Of a DNA stretch of 28,208 nt, positions 8,096-15,604 are shown piece after piece. The position numbers and the translations under genes were made by a program. Source of the stretch: Pseudomonadota bacterium (GTDB lineage Bacteria > Pseudomonadota > Gammaproteobacteria > Arenicellales > UBA868); assembly GCA_018661145.1 (NCBI GenBank), contig JABJIU010000258.1, forward strand, positions 1 through 28,208, in the 5' to 3' direction. The notes under the pieces were generated by a model that saw nothing but the letters and a program-made list of their open reading frames with translations, did no database searches and was not told the DNA's origin. How positions within the stretch are numbered: the stretch's first letter is position 1; the number at the start of each line of letters is the position of its first letter.

Positions 8096-8809
8096 TCAAG
8101 CGCGGCCCGCACCTTCATGGGAAATCAAGGGCTCGCTGACCTCGTTTTTCAGACCCAGGCCGCGGACCAGTGCCTCTACTACCTCAGTCGTTGCAGTCTC
8201 ATAGATTTCCGTATCGTAGTCCGCAACGGCCGTCACCGCCTGAATCTGGGTTTCGAAATCCGCATAGGTCTGCGTGACTGCCCAGATCATGAAAAAAGCA
8301 TGGGCGGGGTCAATCTTTGCCATTTGACCCTCTTGCTGCCATCTCCTGAATACACTGCCCTTTTCCTCCACCCAACTACGGAGTTGTCCACTCAGATGCG
8401 TACCAATGAGAGGCGCTCCGCTGATGATCTCCATCGCAAACAGTCGGGAGGCTTCGGGGTAGTGCCTCGAAAGTGATAGCTTACGGCTAACGTACTGGCG
8501 GATGGCCTCCTCGGGATTACCATCAACAGCGATGTCGCCTAAGGCCTCGAGCCACAGGCCAAGCACCTGCTCGATCACAATACGATAAAGATCTTTTTTT
8601 GTCTTGAAGTAATAAAGGACGTTGCCCTTGGGAAGACCCGCCTCACGCGCGATCTCCTCTACCCGCGCACCGTCGTAACCTTTGCGCGAAAAAACCCCCG
8701 TCGCCGCACGAATGATCCTTTCTCGTTGGCGCTCTCCGATGCCTCCGGCACTGCCCGTTGAACGCGCCTCGGACGGAGTCAAGGTCGGATGCTCCTGCAA
8801 GGTCTCCAT
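8096..8809 (-). CDS. rutR: TetR-family regulator of pyrimidine catabolism, RutR-like
   Basis: From the ATG at 8809 the protein has 237 residues. The helix-turn-helix spans about residues 29-76 and includes the recognition segment AGLPKGNVLYYFKTKKDLY. The C-terminal ligand domain shares distinctive RutR stretches: SRLFAMEIISGAPL, KIDPAHAFFMIWA and TYADFETQIQAVTA. E. coli RutR is a uracil- and thymine-sensing repressor. The frame stays open to an ATG at 8890 (264 residues, weak AGGA site), but that longer start would put a RutR-type operator inside the coding region and make the N terminus unusually long; the ATG at 8809 lacks a ribosome site but lies about where the candidate promoter would begin transcription. 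It likely controls the genes downstream. Which start is used is unsettled. Confidence 0.85.
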   Translation of the reverse strand: METLQEHPTLTPSEARSTGSAGGIGERQRERIIRAATGVFSRKGYDGARVEEIAREAGLPKGNVLYYFKTKKDLYRIVIEQVLGLWLEALGDIAVDGNPEEAIRQYVSRKLSLSRHYPEASRLFAMEIISGAPLIGTHLSGQLRSWVEEKGSVFRRWQQEGQMAKIDPAHAFFMIWAVTQTYADFETQIQAVTAVADYDTEIYETATTEVVEALVRGLGLKNEVSEPLISHEGAGRA

Positions 8810-8818
8810 AACGAGGGC

Positions 8819-8848
8819 ATTTTGAACTCCAATTGACCGAATGGTCAA
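8819..8848 (-). promoter_or_regulatory. Candidate rutR promoter overlapping the operator
   Basis: On the minus strand TTGACC (8848-8843, five of six to the -35 consensus) is followed after 18 bp by CAAAAT (8824-8819, four of six to the -10 consensus). Transcription would start close to 8812, only a few bases before the ATG at 8809, giving a nearly leaderless message. A repressor on the palindrome would cover the -35 element. Confidence 0.4.
8833..8848. promoter_or_regulatory. RutR-type operator palindrome upstream of rutR
   Basis: The plus strand reads TTGACCGAATGGTCAA, an inverted repeat with TTGACC and GGTCAA arms four bases apart. From memory, the RutR box consensus is TTGACCAnnTGGTCAA; this site matches 13 of its 14 defined positions. 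It lies 24 to 39 bp upstream of the ATG at 8809, which fits autoregulation of the RutR-like gene, and its minus-strand TTGACC doubles as a -35 element. Confidence 0.75.
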
Positions 8849-8900
8849 CTTTGCCTCATCAGGCACCTGACCCTGGATCGCTTGTCGCATCCCGGGATTC

Positions 8901-9764
8901 CTAACTGACGTGTTCCTCCCGAAATCGACTCATGGCATGAACCAAGAGAACCAGAATCACAATGGCACCGCCCACAATTGAGCGGACGCCTGGATTTTCC
9001 CCAATCACCAGCCAGACCCAAAATGGCCCGAGAACCGACTCTAGCAAGCCGAGCATCGCCGCCTCAGGCGCGGGAAGATACCTCGGTCCGATGGTGATGA
9101 GGGTAATCGCAAGCGGGAGCAGTACTGCACCTCCAAGCACTAGCGCACCCCACTGCACAGTCTGCATTGGCGGGAAATCCGCGAAGAATGCGCCTATCAC
9201 ACCAGCGGCAAGAAGCCCCACGACCACGGCCGGAATCATGTTGAATTGTCGACGACCCCGCACGATTGCGAAACTCAGGCCGAGGATAATGGCGTTCGCC
9301 AATGCCAGCGCATCCCCAATCCACTGTGTACCCTTTGAGTCGCCACTGGCCAAAACAAGCAATCCACCGGCAACACAGGCAATCGCGACCTTCGTCGACC
9401 GGGTCACCGTTTCTCCAAAAAGCACCCTGGAGAACAGCGCTGCGATCAACGGGGTACAGGCAAAGATGACCAATACATTTGCCACGCTCGTGTAGGAAAA
9501 GGACGCATAAAACGTTAGTGACGCGCAGGTCTGGAGACCTGCAAACAAAAGACCCCACCAACCAAGTGGCTTGAGCGCCTTCACGAAACCGCCGGAGATG
9601 AAAAGCGTGTACGCGATCAGAATAACCATTCCAGCGAGCAATCCCCGACCAAATGCCAGCGTAAATGGATCAACCGCTGTCAGACGGATCAATAGCGCAT
9701 CTGGTGTAAACGCCAGCACACCGCCTAGCGTGAGCCAGAACCCCTTACGATAGTCATTCGGCAT
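8901..9764 (-). CDS. EamA/DMT-family inner-membrane transporter
   Basis: This is a 287-residue protein with about ten hydrophobic segments arranged as two EamA repeats, as in drug/metabolite exporters of the RhaT/YdcZ type. Recognisable family signatures are the FTLAFGRGLLAG segment in the first repeat and the ESVLGPFWVWLVIGENPG segment in the second. It is probably an exporter of an amino acid or other small metabolite, but the substrate cannot be read from sequence. It lies upstream of rutR on the same strand with 91 bp between its stop and the preferred rutR start. Its own start at 9764 has no strong ribosome site. A role in exporting a pyrimidine breakdown product is conceivable but rests only on position. 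Confidence 0.85.
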   Translation of the reverse strand: MPNDYRKGFWLTLGGVLAFTPDALLIRLTAVDPFTLAFGRGLLAGMVILIAYTLFISGGFVKALKPLGWWGLLFAGLQTCASLTFYASFSYTSVANVLVIFACTPLIAALFSRVLFGETVTRSTKVAIACVAGGLLVLASGDSKGTQWIGDALALANAIILGLSFAIVRGRRQFNMIPAVVVGLLAAGVIGAFFADFPPMQTVQWGALVLGGAVLLPLAITLITIGPRYLPAPEAAMLGLLESVLGPFWVWLVIGENPGVRSIVGGAIVILVLLVHAMSRFREEHVS

Positions 9765-9811
9765 CGCTAACCCGTCGAAGCAATAACAGCCCTAAGGAGT
9801 AAGATCCGCGC

Positions 9812-10327
9812 TTACCCACCCGCACCTTCCTGGCCAGCAATAAAGGCCTCGATCCGCTCAGGTGGAACCGCGCCAGCCTGAACCGCTTTAAGGCGACCGC
9901 CTGGTGCATAGACAAGAAACGTTGGCGTCCCTTGAAGGGATTGACCAGTCTGTTCGTGAAAAAACTGTGCTACGTCGGGCCCGTCGCCGATTAGATTAGG
10001 AAAACGGGCGCCGTGCTCTTCTGCAAAAGCCCAGGCCTCCATAATGCCTTCAGGGCCATCCATTGAAATTCCAAGAACAGTCAAACGGCCGCCCTGCTGT
10101 CGGTCATGGAGTTGTGCCTGACCGGCCATTTCCTGTGCGCATATGGGACAACTCCAAGACCAGATCATCACCACAAGCCACTGGTCCGCAGGGACATAGT
10201 CGGAAAAATGGGCTCGCTTCCCTTCTAGATCGGTCAATCCGCCCGCGGAATATGCCGTCTGAGTCGCGGTTACCAGAAACATCCAAGCGATTACCACACC
10301 CAATGGCCACCGGAGATCTAGTTTCAT
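9812..10327 (-). CDS. Secreted TlpA/thioredoxin-like thiol redox protein
   Basis: This is a 171-residue protein with an N-terminal signal or anchor segment (a hydrophobic run from about residue 8 to 27, likely cut near AYSA-GG). A thioredoxin fold follows with the redox pair C60-P-I-C63 in the WSWSCPICAQEM segment and a cis-proline at P135 in LQGTPTFLVY. The active site would face the periplasm. TlpA/ResA-like proteins reduce disulfides or act in cytochrome maturation; the WSxxCPIC context suggests a specialised thiol reductase or oxidase rather than general thioredoxin. Its ATG overlaps the upstream EamA stop (ATGA), implying translational coupling. Target protein unknown. Confidence 0.82.
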   Translation of the reverse strand: MKLDLRWPLGVVIAWMFLVTATQTAYSAGGLTDLEGKRAHFSDYVPADQWLVVMIWSWSCPICAQEMAGQAQLHDRQQGGRLTVLGISMDGPEGIMEAWAFAEEHGARFPNLIGDGPDVAQFFHEQTGQSLQGTPTFLVYAPGGRLKAVQAGAVPPERIEAFIAGQEGAGG

Positions 10328-11253
10328 GTTGCTCCCGCACCCTCCTCATCATCCTGCTTTCGTCTGACCAGAAGAATACCCACGACCACCAGCGCCATCC
10401 CAGCCACTGATTTAAGCGTCAAGGTCTCCCCGAACAGTGGCCAGGCAATCAGTGCCGTAACCGGAGGCACCAGAAAAAAGAGGCCCGCCACTTGAGTCGC
10501 GGCCCTGGCGCGCACCAACAACCACAACACAGTCATTGCGCCCAGCGACAACACCACCACCAGCCAACCCAGGGCGAAAACGAACTCACCCGTCCAGTCA
10601 ACGTGGCGGGTCTCCATGATCAGTGCGATCCAGATCATCATTACCGCCGCCGCCAGAAACTGTAAGCAGGATCCCGTGAGCAGGTTCATGCTTGCGCAGA
10701 ACCGCTTCTGATAAATCGCTCCAAGACTCATTCCCATAACACCAATCACGCACAAAACCACACCTGTCAGAGTGCTGCCAAGGCCGTCGACATAGCGCCA
10801 GGAGACTAGAGAGACCCCTACGGTTCCAATGAGAAACCCCAGCCACTGTCGTGGTCGAACCATCTCGGCGAGGATCGGACCCACGAGGACCGCCGTCAAA
10901 ATTGGTTGCATTCCCACGATCAGGGCACTGTCCCCCGCCGAAACACCCAAGCTTATCCCTCCAAAAATTCCGCCAAGATAAACGCCATGGACCAGCAATC
11001 CGACTGCCATAATGTGACCCACCATCCGCCAACTCTCCGGCCACGCTGCGCCACTTATCCAGGCGACAACGCCGAGAATCACCGCGACCACAGAAAACCG
11101 TATTGCGAGAAACGTGGCGGGTTCCGCATAGGGAAGCCCCATCTTCGCCCCAATAAAGCCGGTGGCCCACAGCACCACAAATAATGCAGGTGCGCCGGTA
11201 AATAAAAGGCTGGCAGAATTTCCAGTAGAAGAACTTTTTGCGGACAATCTCAC
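10324..11253 (-). CDS. EamA/DMT-family inner-membrane transporter (second copy)
   Basis: This is a protein of about 309 residues with ten predicted membrane segments and two EamA repeats, opening with the typical FVVLWATGFIGAKMG motif and containing the PILTAVLVGPILAEMVRPRQW segment in two parts around the first-repeat end. The last repeat carries WPLFGETLTLKSVAGMALV, a standard family signature. The frame starts at a GTG at 11253 with no convincing ribosome site; a TTG at 11247 is an alternative. The stop overlaps the TlpA-like gene. It is clearly different in sequence from the other EamA gene 1.4 kb downstream, so this is not a recent duplication. Substrate unknown. Confidence 0.83.
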   Translation of the reverse strand: MRLSAKSSSTGNSASLLFTGAPALFVVLWATGFIGAKMGLPYAEPATFLAIRFSVVAVILGVVAWISGAAWPESWRMVGHIMAVGLLVHGVYLGGIFGGISLGVSAGDSALIVGMQPILTAVLVGPILAEMVRPRQWLGFLIGTVGVSLVSWRYVDGLGSTLTGVVLCVIGVMGMSLGAIYQKRFCASMNLLTGSCLQFLAAAVMMIWIALIMETRHVDWTGEFVFALGWLVVVLSLGAMTVLWLLVRARAATQVAGLFFLVPPVTALIAWPLFGETLTLKSVAGMALVVVGILLVRRKQDDEEGAGAT

Positions 11254-11319
11254 GGGTTCGATAAAATTACGGACTCGCGTAGTCTATTGCAACCTTTGCT
11301 CTGGTACAGGCGCAACGGG

Positions 11320-11333
11320 CGGGCGATTGCCCG
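11320..11333. repeat. Short perfect hairpin in the EamA/cnoX divergent gap
   Basis: CGGGC (11320-11324) and GCCCG (11329-11333) enclose a GATT loop. The 125-bp divergent gap must carry promoters in both directions. A TTGAAA hexamer lies shortly before cnoX, but no clean promoter pair can be assigned. The hairpin has no T-tract and its role is unknown. Confidence 0.3.
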
Positions 11334-11378
11334 GAACCATTACTACTTGAAACTCAACACTGTTTTTGGATAACCAAA

Positions 11379-12248
11379 ATGAGCGACAACCCTTTCATCA
11401 GCGCTGTGACAGCGGACACATTTGCAACCGAAGTCATCGAGGCCTCCAAAACCTCTCCCGTCCTGGTCGATTTCTGGGCTGACTGGTGCGGACCCTGCAA
11501 AATGCTTATGCCTATCCTCGATAAACTCGCCCGTGAATATGACGGCAAATTCCAGGTCGCTAAAGTTGATACCGAGAGTGAACGGGAACTGGCGACCACT
11601 TATGGTGTTCGTAGCCTACCGACGGTGAAGGTCTTTCGCGATGGCGTCGAGGTGGATGAGTTCATGGGCGCACTGCCTGAAAGCGGTGTACGGGAAGTGA
11701 TCGACCGTCACGTCTCCCGGCCTGCCGATAACCAGATCGCCAGCGCAGCATCGCTGGCTGACAATGGCGATCTTCTAGGTGCGATCTCACTACTGTCCGA
11801 AACACTTCTGACCGACCCGGACTATCTCAGGCTCCGCCTAGCCCTCGCCACACATCAGATTGCGGCGGGTAAAGCTACCGCAGCGGCCGAGGTCTTGCGT
11901 GACATTCCGCTGACTTCTATCCAGGAGCCGGAGGTTAAACAACTTCGTGCCAGAGTCGAACTCGCGCTTAATGCTGATTCCACGCTGGATGTTGAGAGCC
12001 TCAGGAAGACAGTGGAAAAATCCCCAGACGATCTTCAGGCGCGAATCGCTCTTGCCCACCACATGATGCAGCATCCCGATCAAATAGACGAAGCCATAAT
12101 CCAATTCCTGGAGATCATCCGCCAAGGGCGCGGGAACGAGTTTGCCCAACAGGCGCGGTCTACTCTGGTTCAGATTTTTGAGAGCCTCGGCGCTCAGGAT
12201 GAACGGGTTCGCCGTTATCGGCGAGAACTGGCGCAGGCCCTACATTAA
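11379..12248 (+). CDS. cnoX: Thioredoxin-TPR co-chaperone CnoX (YbbN)
   Basis: This is a 289-residue cytoplasmic protein with an N-terminal thioredoxin domain (residues about 1-110) and a C-terminal TPR region (about 120-289), the architecture of the chaperedoxin CnoX/YbbN, which protects proteins from oxidative aggregation and hands them to GroEL and DnaK. The active site is a full W36-C-G-P-C40, and the cis-proline P81 lies in RSLPTVKVF. E. coli CnoX is known to have lost the CxxC pair whereas some other bacteria retain it, so this copy is probably an active thiol reductase. It is transcribed divergently from the EamA operon and converges on xerD with 14 bp between stops. Confidence 0.92.
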   Translation: MSDNPFISAVTADTFATEVIEASKTSPVLVDFWADWCGPCKMLMPILDKLAREYDGKFQVAKVDTESERELATTYGVRSLPTVKVFRDGVEVDEFMGALPESGVREVIDRHVSRPADNQIASAASLADNGDLLGAISLLSETLLTDPDYLRLRLALATHQIAAGKATAAAEVLRDIPLTSIQEPEVKQLRARVELALNADSTLDVESLRKTVEKSPDDLQARIALAHHMMQHPDQIDEAIIQFLEIIRQGRGNEFAQQARSTLVQIFESLGAQDERVRRYRRELAQALH

Positions 12249-12262
12249 TCCTAGAGCCCTGA

Positions 12263-13162
12263 CTAGCCCCGCGGATGGTGACTACTGTGCAAAGACTGCA
12301 GCCTGGCGCGTGCCACGTGGGTATAAATCTGTGTGGTCGAAAGATCGGCATGGCCAAGAAGCATCTGAACGCTGCGCAAATCAGCGCCATGATTCAGCAG
12401 ATGGGTCGCGAAGGCATGCCGTAATGAATGGGGAGAAAGGTCTGTATCGATCCCCGCTAAGGCTGTGTACCGCTTAATCAACTGCCAGAACGCCTGTCGG
12501 GTCATGGGTTTGCCGCGCCGTGTGAGGAACACTGACCCGTTTTTCTGTTCCCCAGTAAGTTCAGGCCGAGCCCGGTCAAGATAGTCCCGTAGTCGGCTCG
12601 TCGCTTCCTCCCCCAACGGCACGATTCGCTCTCTCCCCCCTTTGCCGGTCACGCGTACAAGGCCGGTCGTGAGGTCAAGCTCGTTCAATGCCAGGGCCAC
12701 TAGTTCTGATACCCTGAGGCCGCTGGCGTACATTGTCTCTAGCATCGCCCGGTCCCGGACTCCCAGCGTCGTATCCCCAGGGGCCCCCAGTAATTTCTCT
12801 ACGCTCGCTTCGGTGATGGCTTTTGGCAGCGGCCGGCCAAGACTCGGCGAACGGATATCTGCCGTGGGATCATCATGAATGATTCCTTCGCGCAACAGGT
12901 AACGGTAAAATCGCCGCAATGTGGAAAGCCTTCGTGCGGATGATCGCGGGCTGAGTCCCTGTCGAACATTGGCGGCGAGATAACCCAATAACTCCGCCCG
13001 GCTGGCGTTCTTGAGGCCCAGGCCCTTCTTATCGAGCCAGGCCTCAAACCCCGCCAGATCACTACGATAAGCGCTCAAGGTGTTACCACTGAGTCCTGAC
13101 TCCAGCCAGAGGGAATCAAGAAACTGTTCCGCGATTTCCGAGCCGGTCACCTTCGGGGTCAT
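12263..13162 (-). CDS. xerD: Site-specific tyrosine recombinase XerD
   Basis: This is a 299-residue recombinase that, with XerC, resolves chromosome dimers at dif under FtsK control. The catalytic set is complete: R150 (ASGLRVSEL), K174 (VTGKGGRERIVPLG), H245 and R248 (HSLRHAFATHLL), H271 (GHADLSTTQIY) and the nucleophile Y280 (IYTHVA). The C terminus ends LHSSHHPRG, matching the XerD-type tail. The N-terminal SAM-like core-binding domain occupies about residues 5-95. The preferred start is the ATG at 13162 with GGAG upstream, sharing one base with the stop of the TPR gene (TGATG). It is more XerD-like than XerC-like. A phage integrase is excluded by length, tail and housekeeping context. Confidence 0.93.
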   Translation of the reverse strand: MTPKVTGSEIAEQFLDSLWLESGLSGNTLSAYRSDLAGFEAWLDKKGLGLKNASRAELLGYLAANVRQGLSPRSSARRLSTLRRFYRYLLREGIIHDDPTADIRSPSLGRPLPKAITEASVEKLLGAPGDTTLGVRDRAMLETMYASGLRVSELVALALNELDLTTGLVRVTGKGGRERIVPLGEEATSRLRDYLDRARPELTGEQKNGSVFLTRRGKPMTRQAFWQLIKRYTALAGIDTDLSPHSLRHAFATHLLNHGADLRSVQMLLGHADLSTTQIYTHVARARLQSLHSSHHPRG

Positions 13163-15159
13163 CAATCCGAACTCCGTTCTGCACGCCTTCTTTCAATCTG
13201 AGCAAGGCGGTAGCGAAGTTTCGCCTGCATTTTTGGCTCTGATGAACCTCCCAGTAATCCTCTGTATACCTTGGCAGCATCCTCATACAGTGCTGCAGAC
13301 TCCAGTGCCTTTGCTGCCTGGTAAAGCGCGCTTTGCTGCCAGAACGGGTACTGATCTCCCGAAAGCCGTGCCGATTCAAGAAAAAATGCAGCTCCCCGGG
13401 CGTACTCTTCCAATCCAATGTACGACTGCGCTGACCAATAAAACAATTCACGCCGATGACTCGCAGTCCGAACCAAAGGCGCAATGACCTCAAACAAATC
13501 CAACGCCAATCGATGTTCCCCAATGAACTGTAGGTCGAACAGGATCTGCATGACCCGGTCTAGGCTCGCTGGCGTCATCCCCTCAAGGCCAGACAACCAG
13601 TCAGCCAACTGTCGCGCACCTAACACAGCGTTACCACCCAAAACATGTATTCTCGCGGTGCGCACCGTCCATTCACCAAGATCGATCCCTGGAGTCGGCG
13701 TCTCGATACGCACCTGAAGCCGTGCCGCAGCAGGGAGATCCTCCCGGCGCAAGGCTTCATCCACCAGCAGCATCAACGACTCCGCACTGACCTCCTCGAC
13801 CTCAGCCGCGATACCGCCATCGCCGAAGAAAACCGGTAGCAGTCCAGGTACACCCGCCTCGATCAGGTGTCTGATCAACCAACTGTCGGAGGAGATGGGG
13901 ATCCCCATAGCCTTTTCTTGCAGAATCAAGGCAACACCAAGTGCGCGCTGAGACAGGGCATCCTCGGGACCGTAACTCCTCTGGTAGTTCCGGACAACGT
14001 CCAGCGAAACGAGAGAAATCCCTTCCTGAGCTAGCGTCAGCCGAGCAATCTGGATATACGCTGTTAGGAGCTCGGTCTTCGCGTCAATACGCAAAAGAGC
14101 TGGCAGTTTGGCCTCGCTTTGCACTAGCGACTCCAAGGCCATTGCGCGGGTACGGGCGTGCTCTGGCCACTTTGCCAGCTGCGCGATTATGGCCGAGCGA
14201 AGCACAACCAGTTCGCGACTGTCCGCCGGAACCTTTATCTGCCCGATTGCAACCAGTCCCAACGTCGCGGACACCGACTCGTCTCGCCAGCGGGCAAAGA
14301 TTCGCCAGAGTTTCGCTTCAATTGATGTCTCATCACGTAGTAACGTAACCGCCTCCTCCGGCCTAGCTAGCGAGAGCGCAATAAGCGCACGAAGCAGGCG
14401 CCAGGAAGGTTGGTCTGGCGCGGACTCCGCTGTCAGATGGTCCGCGAAAGTTGCCGCATCAGAGAACCGACCTTCATCAAAGTAGCTCAACACGATCCGC
14501 TGCCGAAGCTGTTGAACTGCACCTTCACGGGGAACCTCTTCTAGAAGGAGTTGTTGGAATACGCCGCGGGCTCTTGCCGGGTGACCTGTTCGAAGCAAAA
14601 GGTCCCCAAGCCGCAAGCCGATTTCGAGACGGAGGTCACCTTCTGCACGTGCCAGGACATCCTGAAGTTCATCTTGGAGTTGTTCTGTTTGATTGCCTCG
14701 CTCAAGCAGATACCAACGCCGTCGTTGGCGTTCGGTTTCCGGAACGGCGGAACTCGGTGGCAGGTCGTCAAGCAGATAGAGCCCGAGCTCATCAAGCCGT
14801 CTGTCCCTCAGGTCCGCAAGGATTTCGTCTCCAAGCTCCAGCCGGAAGTCAACGGCAGATGTGCGGTCTTGATCGCTGCGCCCTTCGCTCGAGGGCGACA
14901 AGGATTCTTTACTTTTCGCGAGGGTCTCAAAGTCAAGATCGAGGACCGGCGAGAACGCCTGCACGGCGGTTGCGGAATAAGATTGAGTGACAGCCGAAGA
15001 CGGGTCAGGCGATTGCTCAGCAGCAATTGACCAGGACTCGGTAACGCCTGCGACCAGGAAGACCCACAAGGCCGCAAGCCTCCAATACCGGTGTCGGCCG
15101 TCGTCCTTTGCGGGTTCATTCGCCCTGCCCCGGGGGAAAGCGGTTATGTGAGTCCGCAC
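13162..15159 (-). CDS. Large secreted or membrane-anchored TPR-like protein of unknown function
   Basis: About 665 residues if the GTG at 15159 is used. The frame stays open to 15390, but that part overlaps rplS and is not protein-like. A hydrophobic segment (LAALWVFLVAGVTESWSIAAE) near residue 35 resembles a signal peptide, implying export. The rest is helical, leucine- and alanine-rich, and built of repeated TPR/SEL1-like units; the clearest are around LLRTGHPARARGVFQQLL, GLEEYARGAAFFLESARLSG and AALYEDAAKVYRGLL near the C terminus. No catalytic motif was recognised. An alternative start is a TTG close to 15078 preceded by GGAGG. It is coupled to xerD and lies in the rplS-xerD interval. A role in envelope protein scaffolding is possible, but no function is assigned. 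Confidence 0.75.
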   Translation of the reverse strand: MRTHITAFPRGRANEPAKDDGRHRYWRLAALWVFLVAGVTESWSIAAEQSPDPSSAVTQSYSATAVQAFSPVLDLDFETLAKSKESLSPSSEGRSDQDRTSAVDFRLELGDEILADLRDRRLDELGLYLLDDLPPSSAVPETERQRRRWYLLERGNQTEQLQDELQDVLARAEGDLRLEIGLRLGDLLLRTGHPARARGVFQQLLLEEVPREGAVQQLRQRIVLSYFDEGRFSDAATFADHLTAESAPDQPSWRLLRALIALSLARPEEAVTLLRDETSIEAKLWRIFARWRDESVSATLGLVAIGQIKVPADSRELVVLRSAIIAQLAKWPEHARTRAMALESLVQSEAKLPALLRIDAKTELLTAYIQIARLTLAQEGISLVSLDVVRNYQRSYGPEDALSQRALGVALILQEKAMGIPISSDSWLIRHLIEAGVPGLLPVFFGDGGIAAEVEEVSAESLMLLVDEALRREDLPAAARLQVRIETPTPGIDLGEWTVRTARIHVLGGNAVLGARQLADWLSGLEGMTPASLDRVMQILFDLQFIGEHRLALDLFEVIAPLVRTASHRRELFYWSAQSYIGLEEYARGAAFFLESARLSGDQYPFWQQSALYQAAKALESAALYEDAAKVYRGLLGGSSEPKMQAKLRYRLAQIERRRAERSSD

Positions 15160-15256
15160 AAAGGCTGTTACTGTATGTTGAAGGAATAAGCCCCGAGTCG
15201 TTGCCTTATATAGGTCCGGGTTGCACAGACATCGACTTAAGTCAGGCGGGCGTGAA

Positions 15257-15604
15257 TCAGGAAATCTTCTCTCGAATCCGTGCCGACTTTCCGGTGCGGC
15301 CGCGCAGGTAATAGAGCTTCGCCCGGCGCACAGCGCCGCGCCGGCGGACTTCGATCCCGGCGACAAGGGGGCTGTGGGTTTGGAAGACACGCTCTACACC
15401 CTCACCGTAGGAAATCTTCCTGACTGTGAACGACGAATTCAGGCCGCGATTTTTTCGCGCGATTACAACACCCTCAAAAGCCTGAAGCCGCTCCCGGGAG
15501 CCCTCCTTCACCTTGACCTGTACCCGAACCGTATCCCCAGGTGCGAAATCGGGGATATCAGTTTTAATCTGCTCGCTATCGAGCTGCTCGATAATGTTGG
15601 TCAT
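15257..15604 (-). CDS. rplS: Large ribosomal subunit protein bL19
   Basis: This is a 115-residue ribosomal protein located at the 30S-50S interface. The sequence carries the standard L19 blocks: DFAPGDTVRVQVKVKEG, RLQAFEGVVIARKNRG, SFTVRKISYGEGVERVF, and the C-terminal YYLRGRTGKSARI. The frame opens with a GTG at 15607, but the ATG at 15604 is better placed relative to AGGAG and shares one base with the trmD stop (TGATG). It closes the conserved rpsP-rimM-trmD-rplS block. Confidence 0.97.
   Translation of the reverse strand: MTNIIEQLDSEQIKTDIPDFAPGDTVRVQVKVKEGSRERLQAFEGVVIARKNRGLNSSFTVRKISYGEGVERVFQTHSPLVAGIEVRRRGAVRRAKLYYLRGRTGKSARIREKIS

Noticed and set aside
15160..15390. N-terminal extension of the TPR-like protein to 742 residues
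   Set aside because: Much of it overlaps rplS in another frame and carries no signal or domain.
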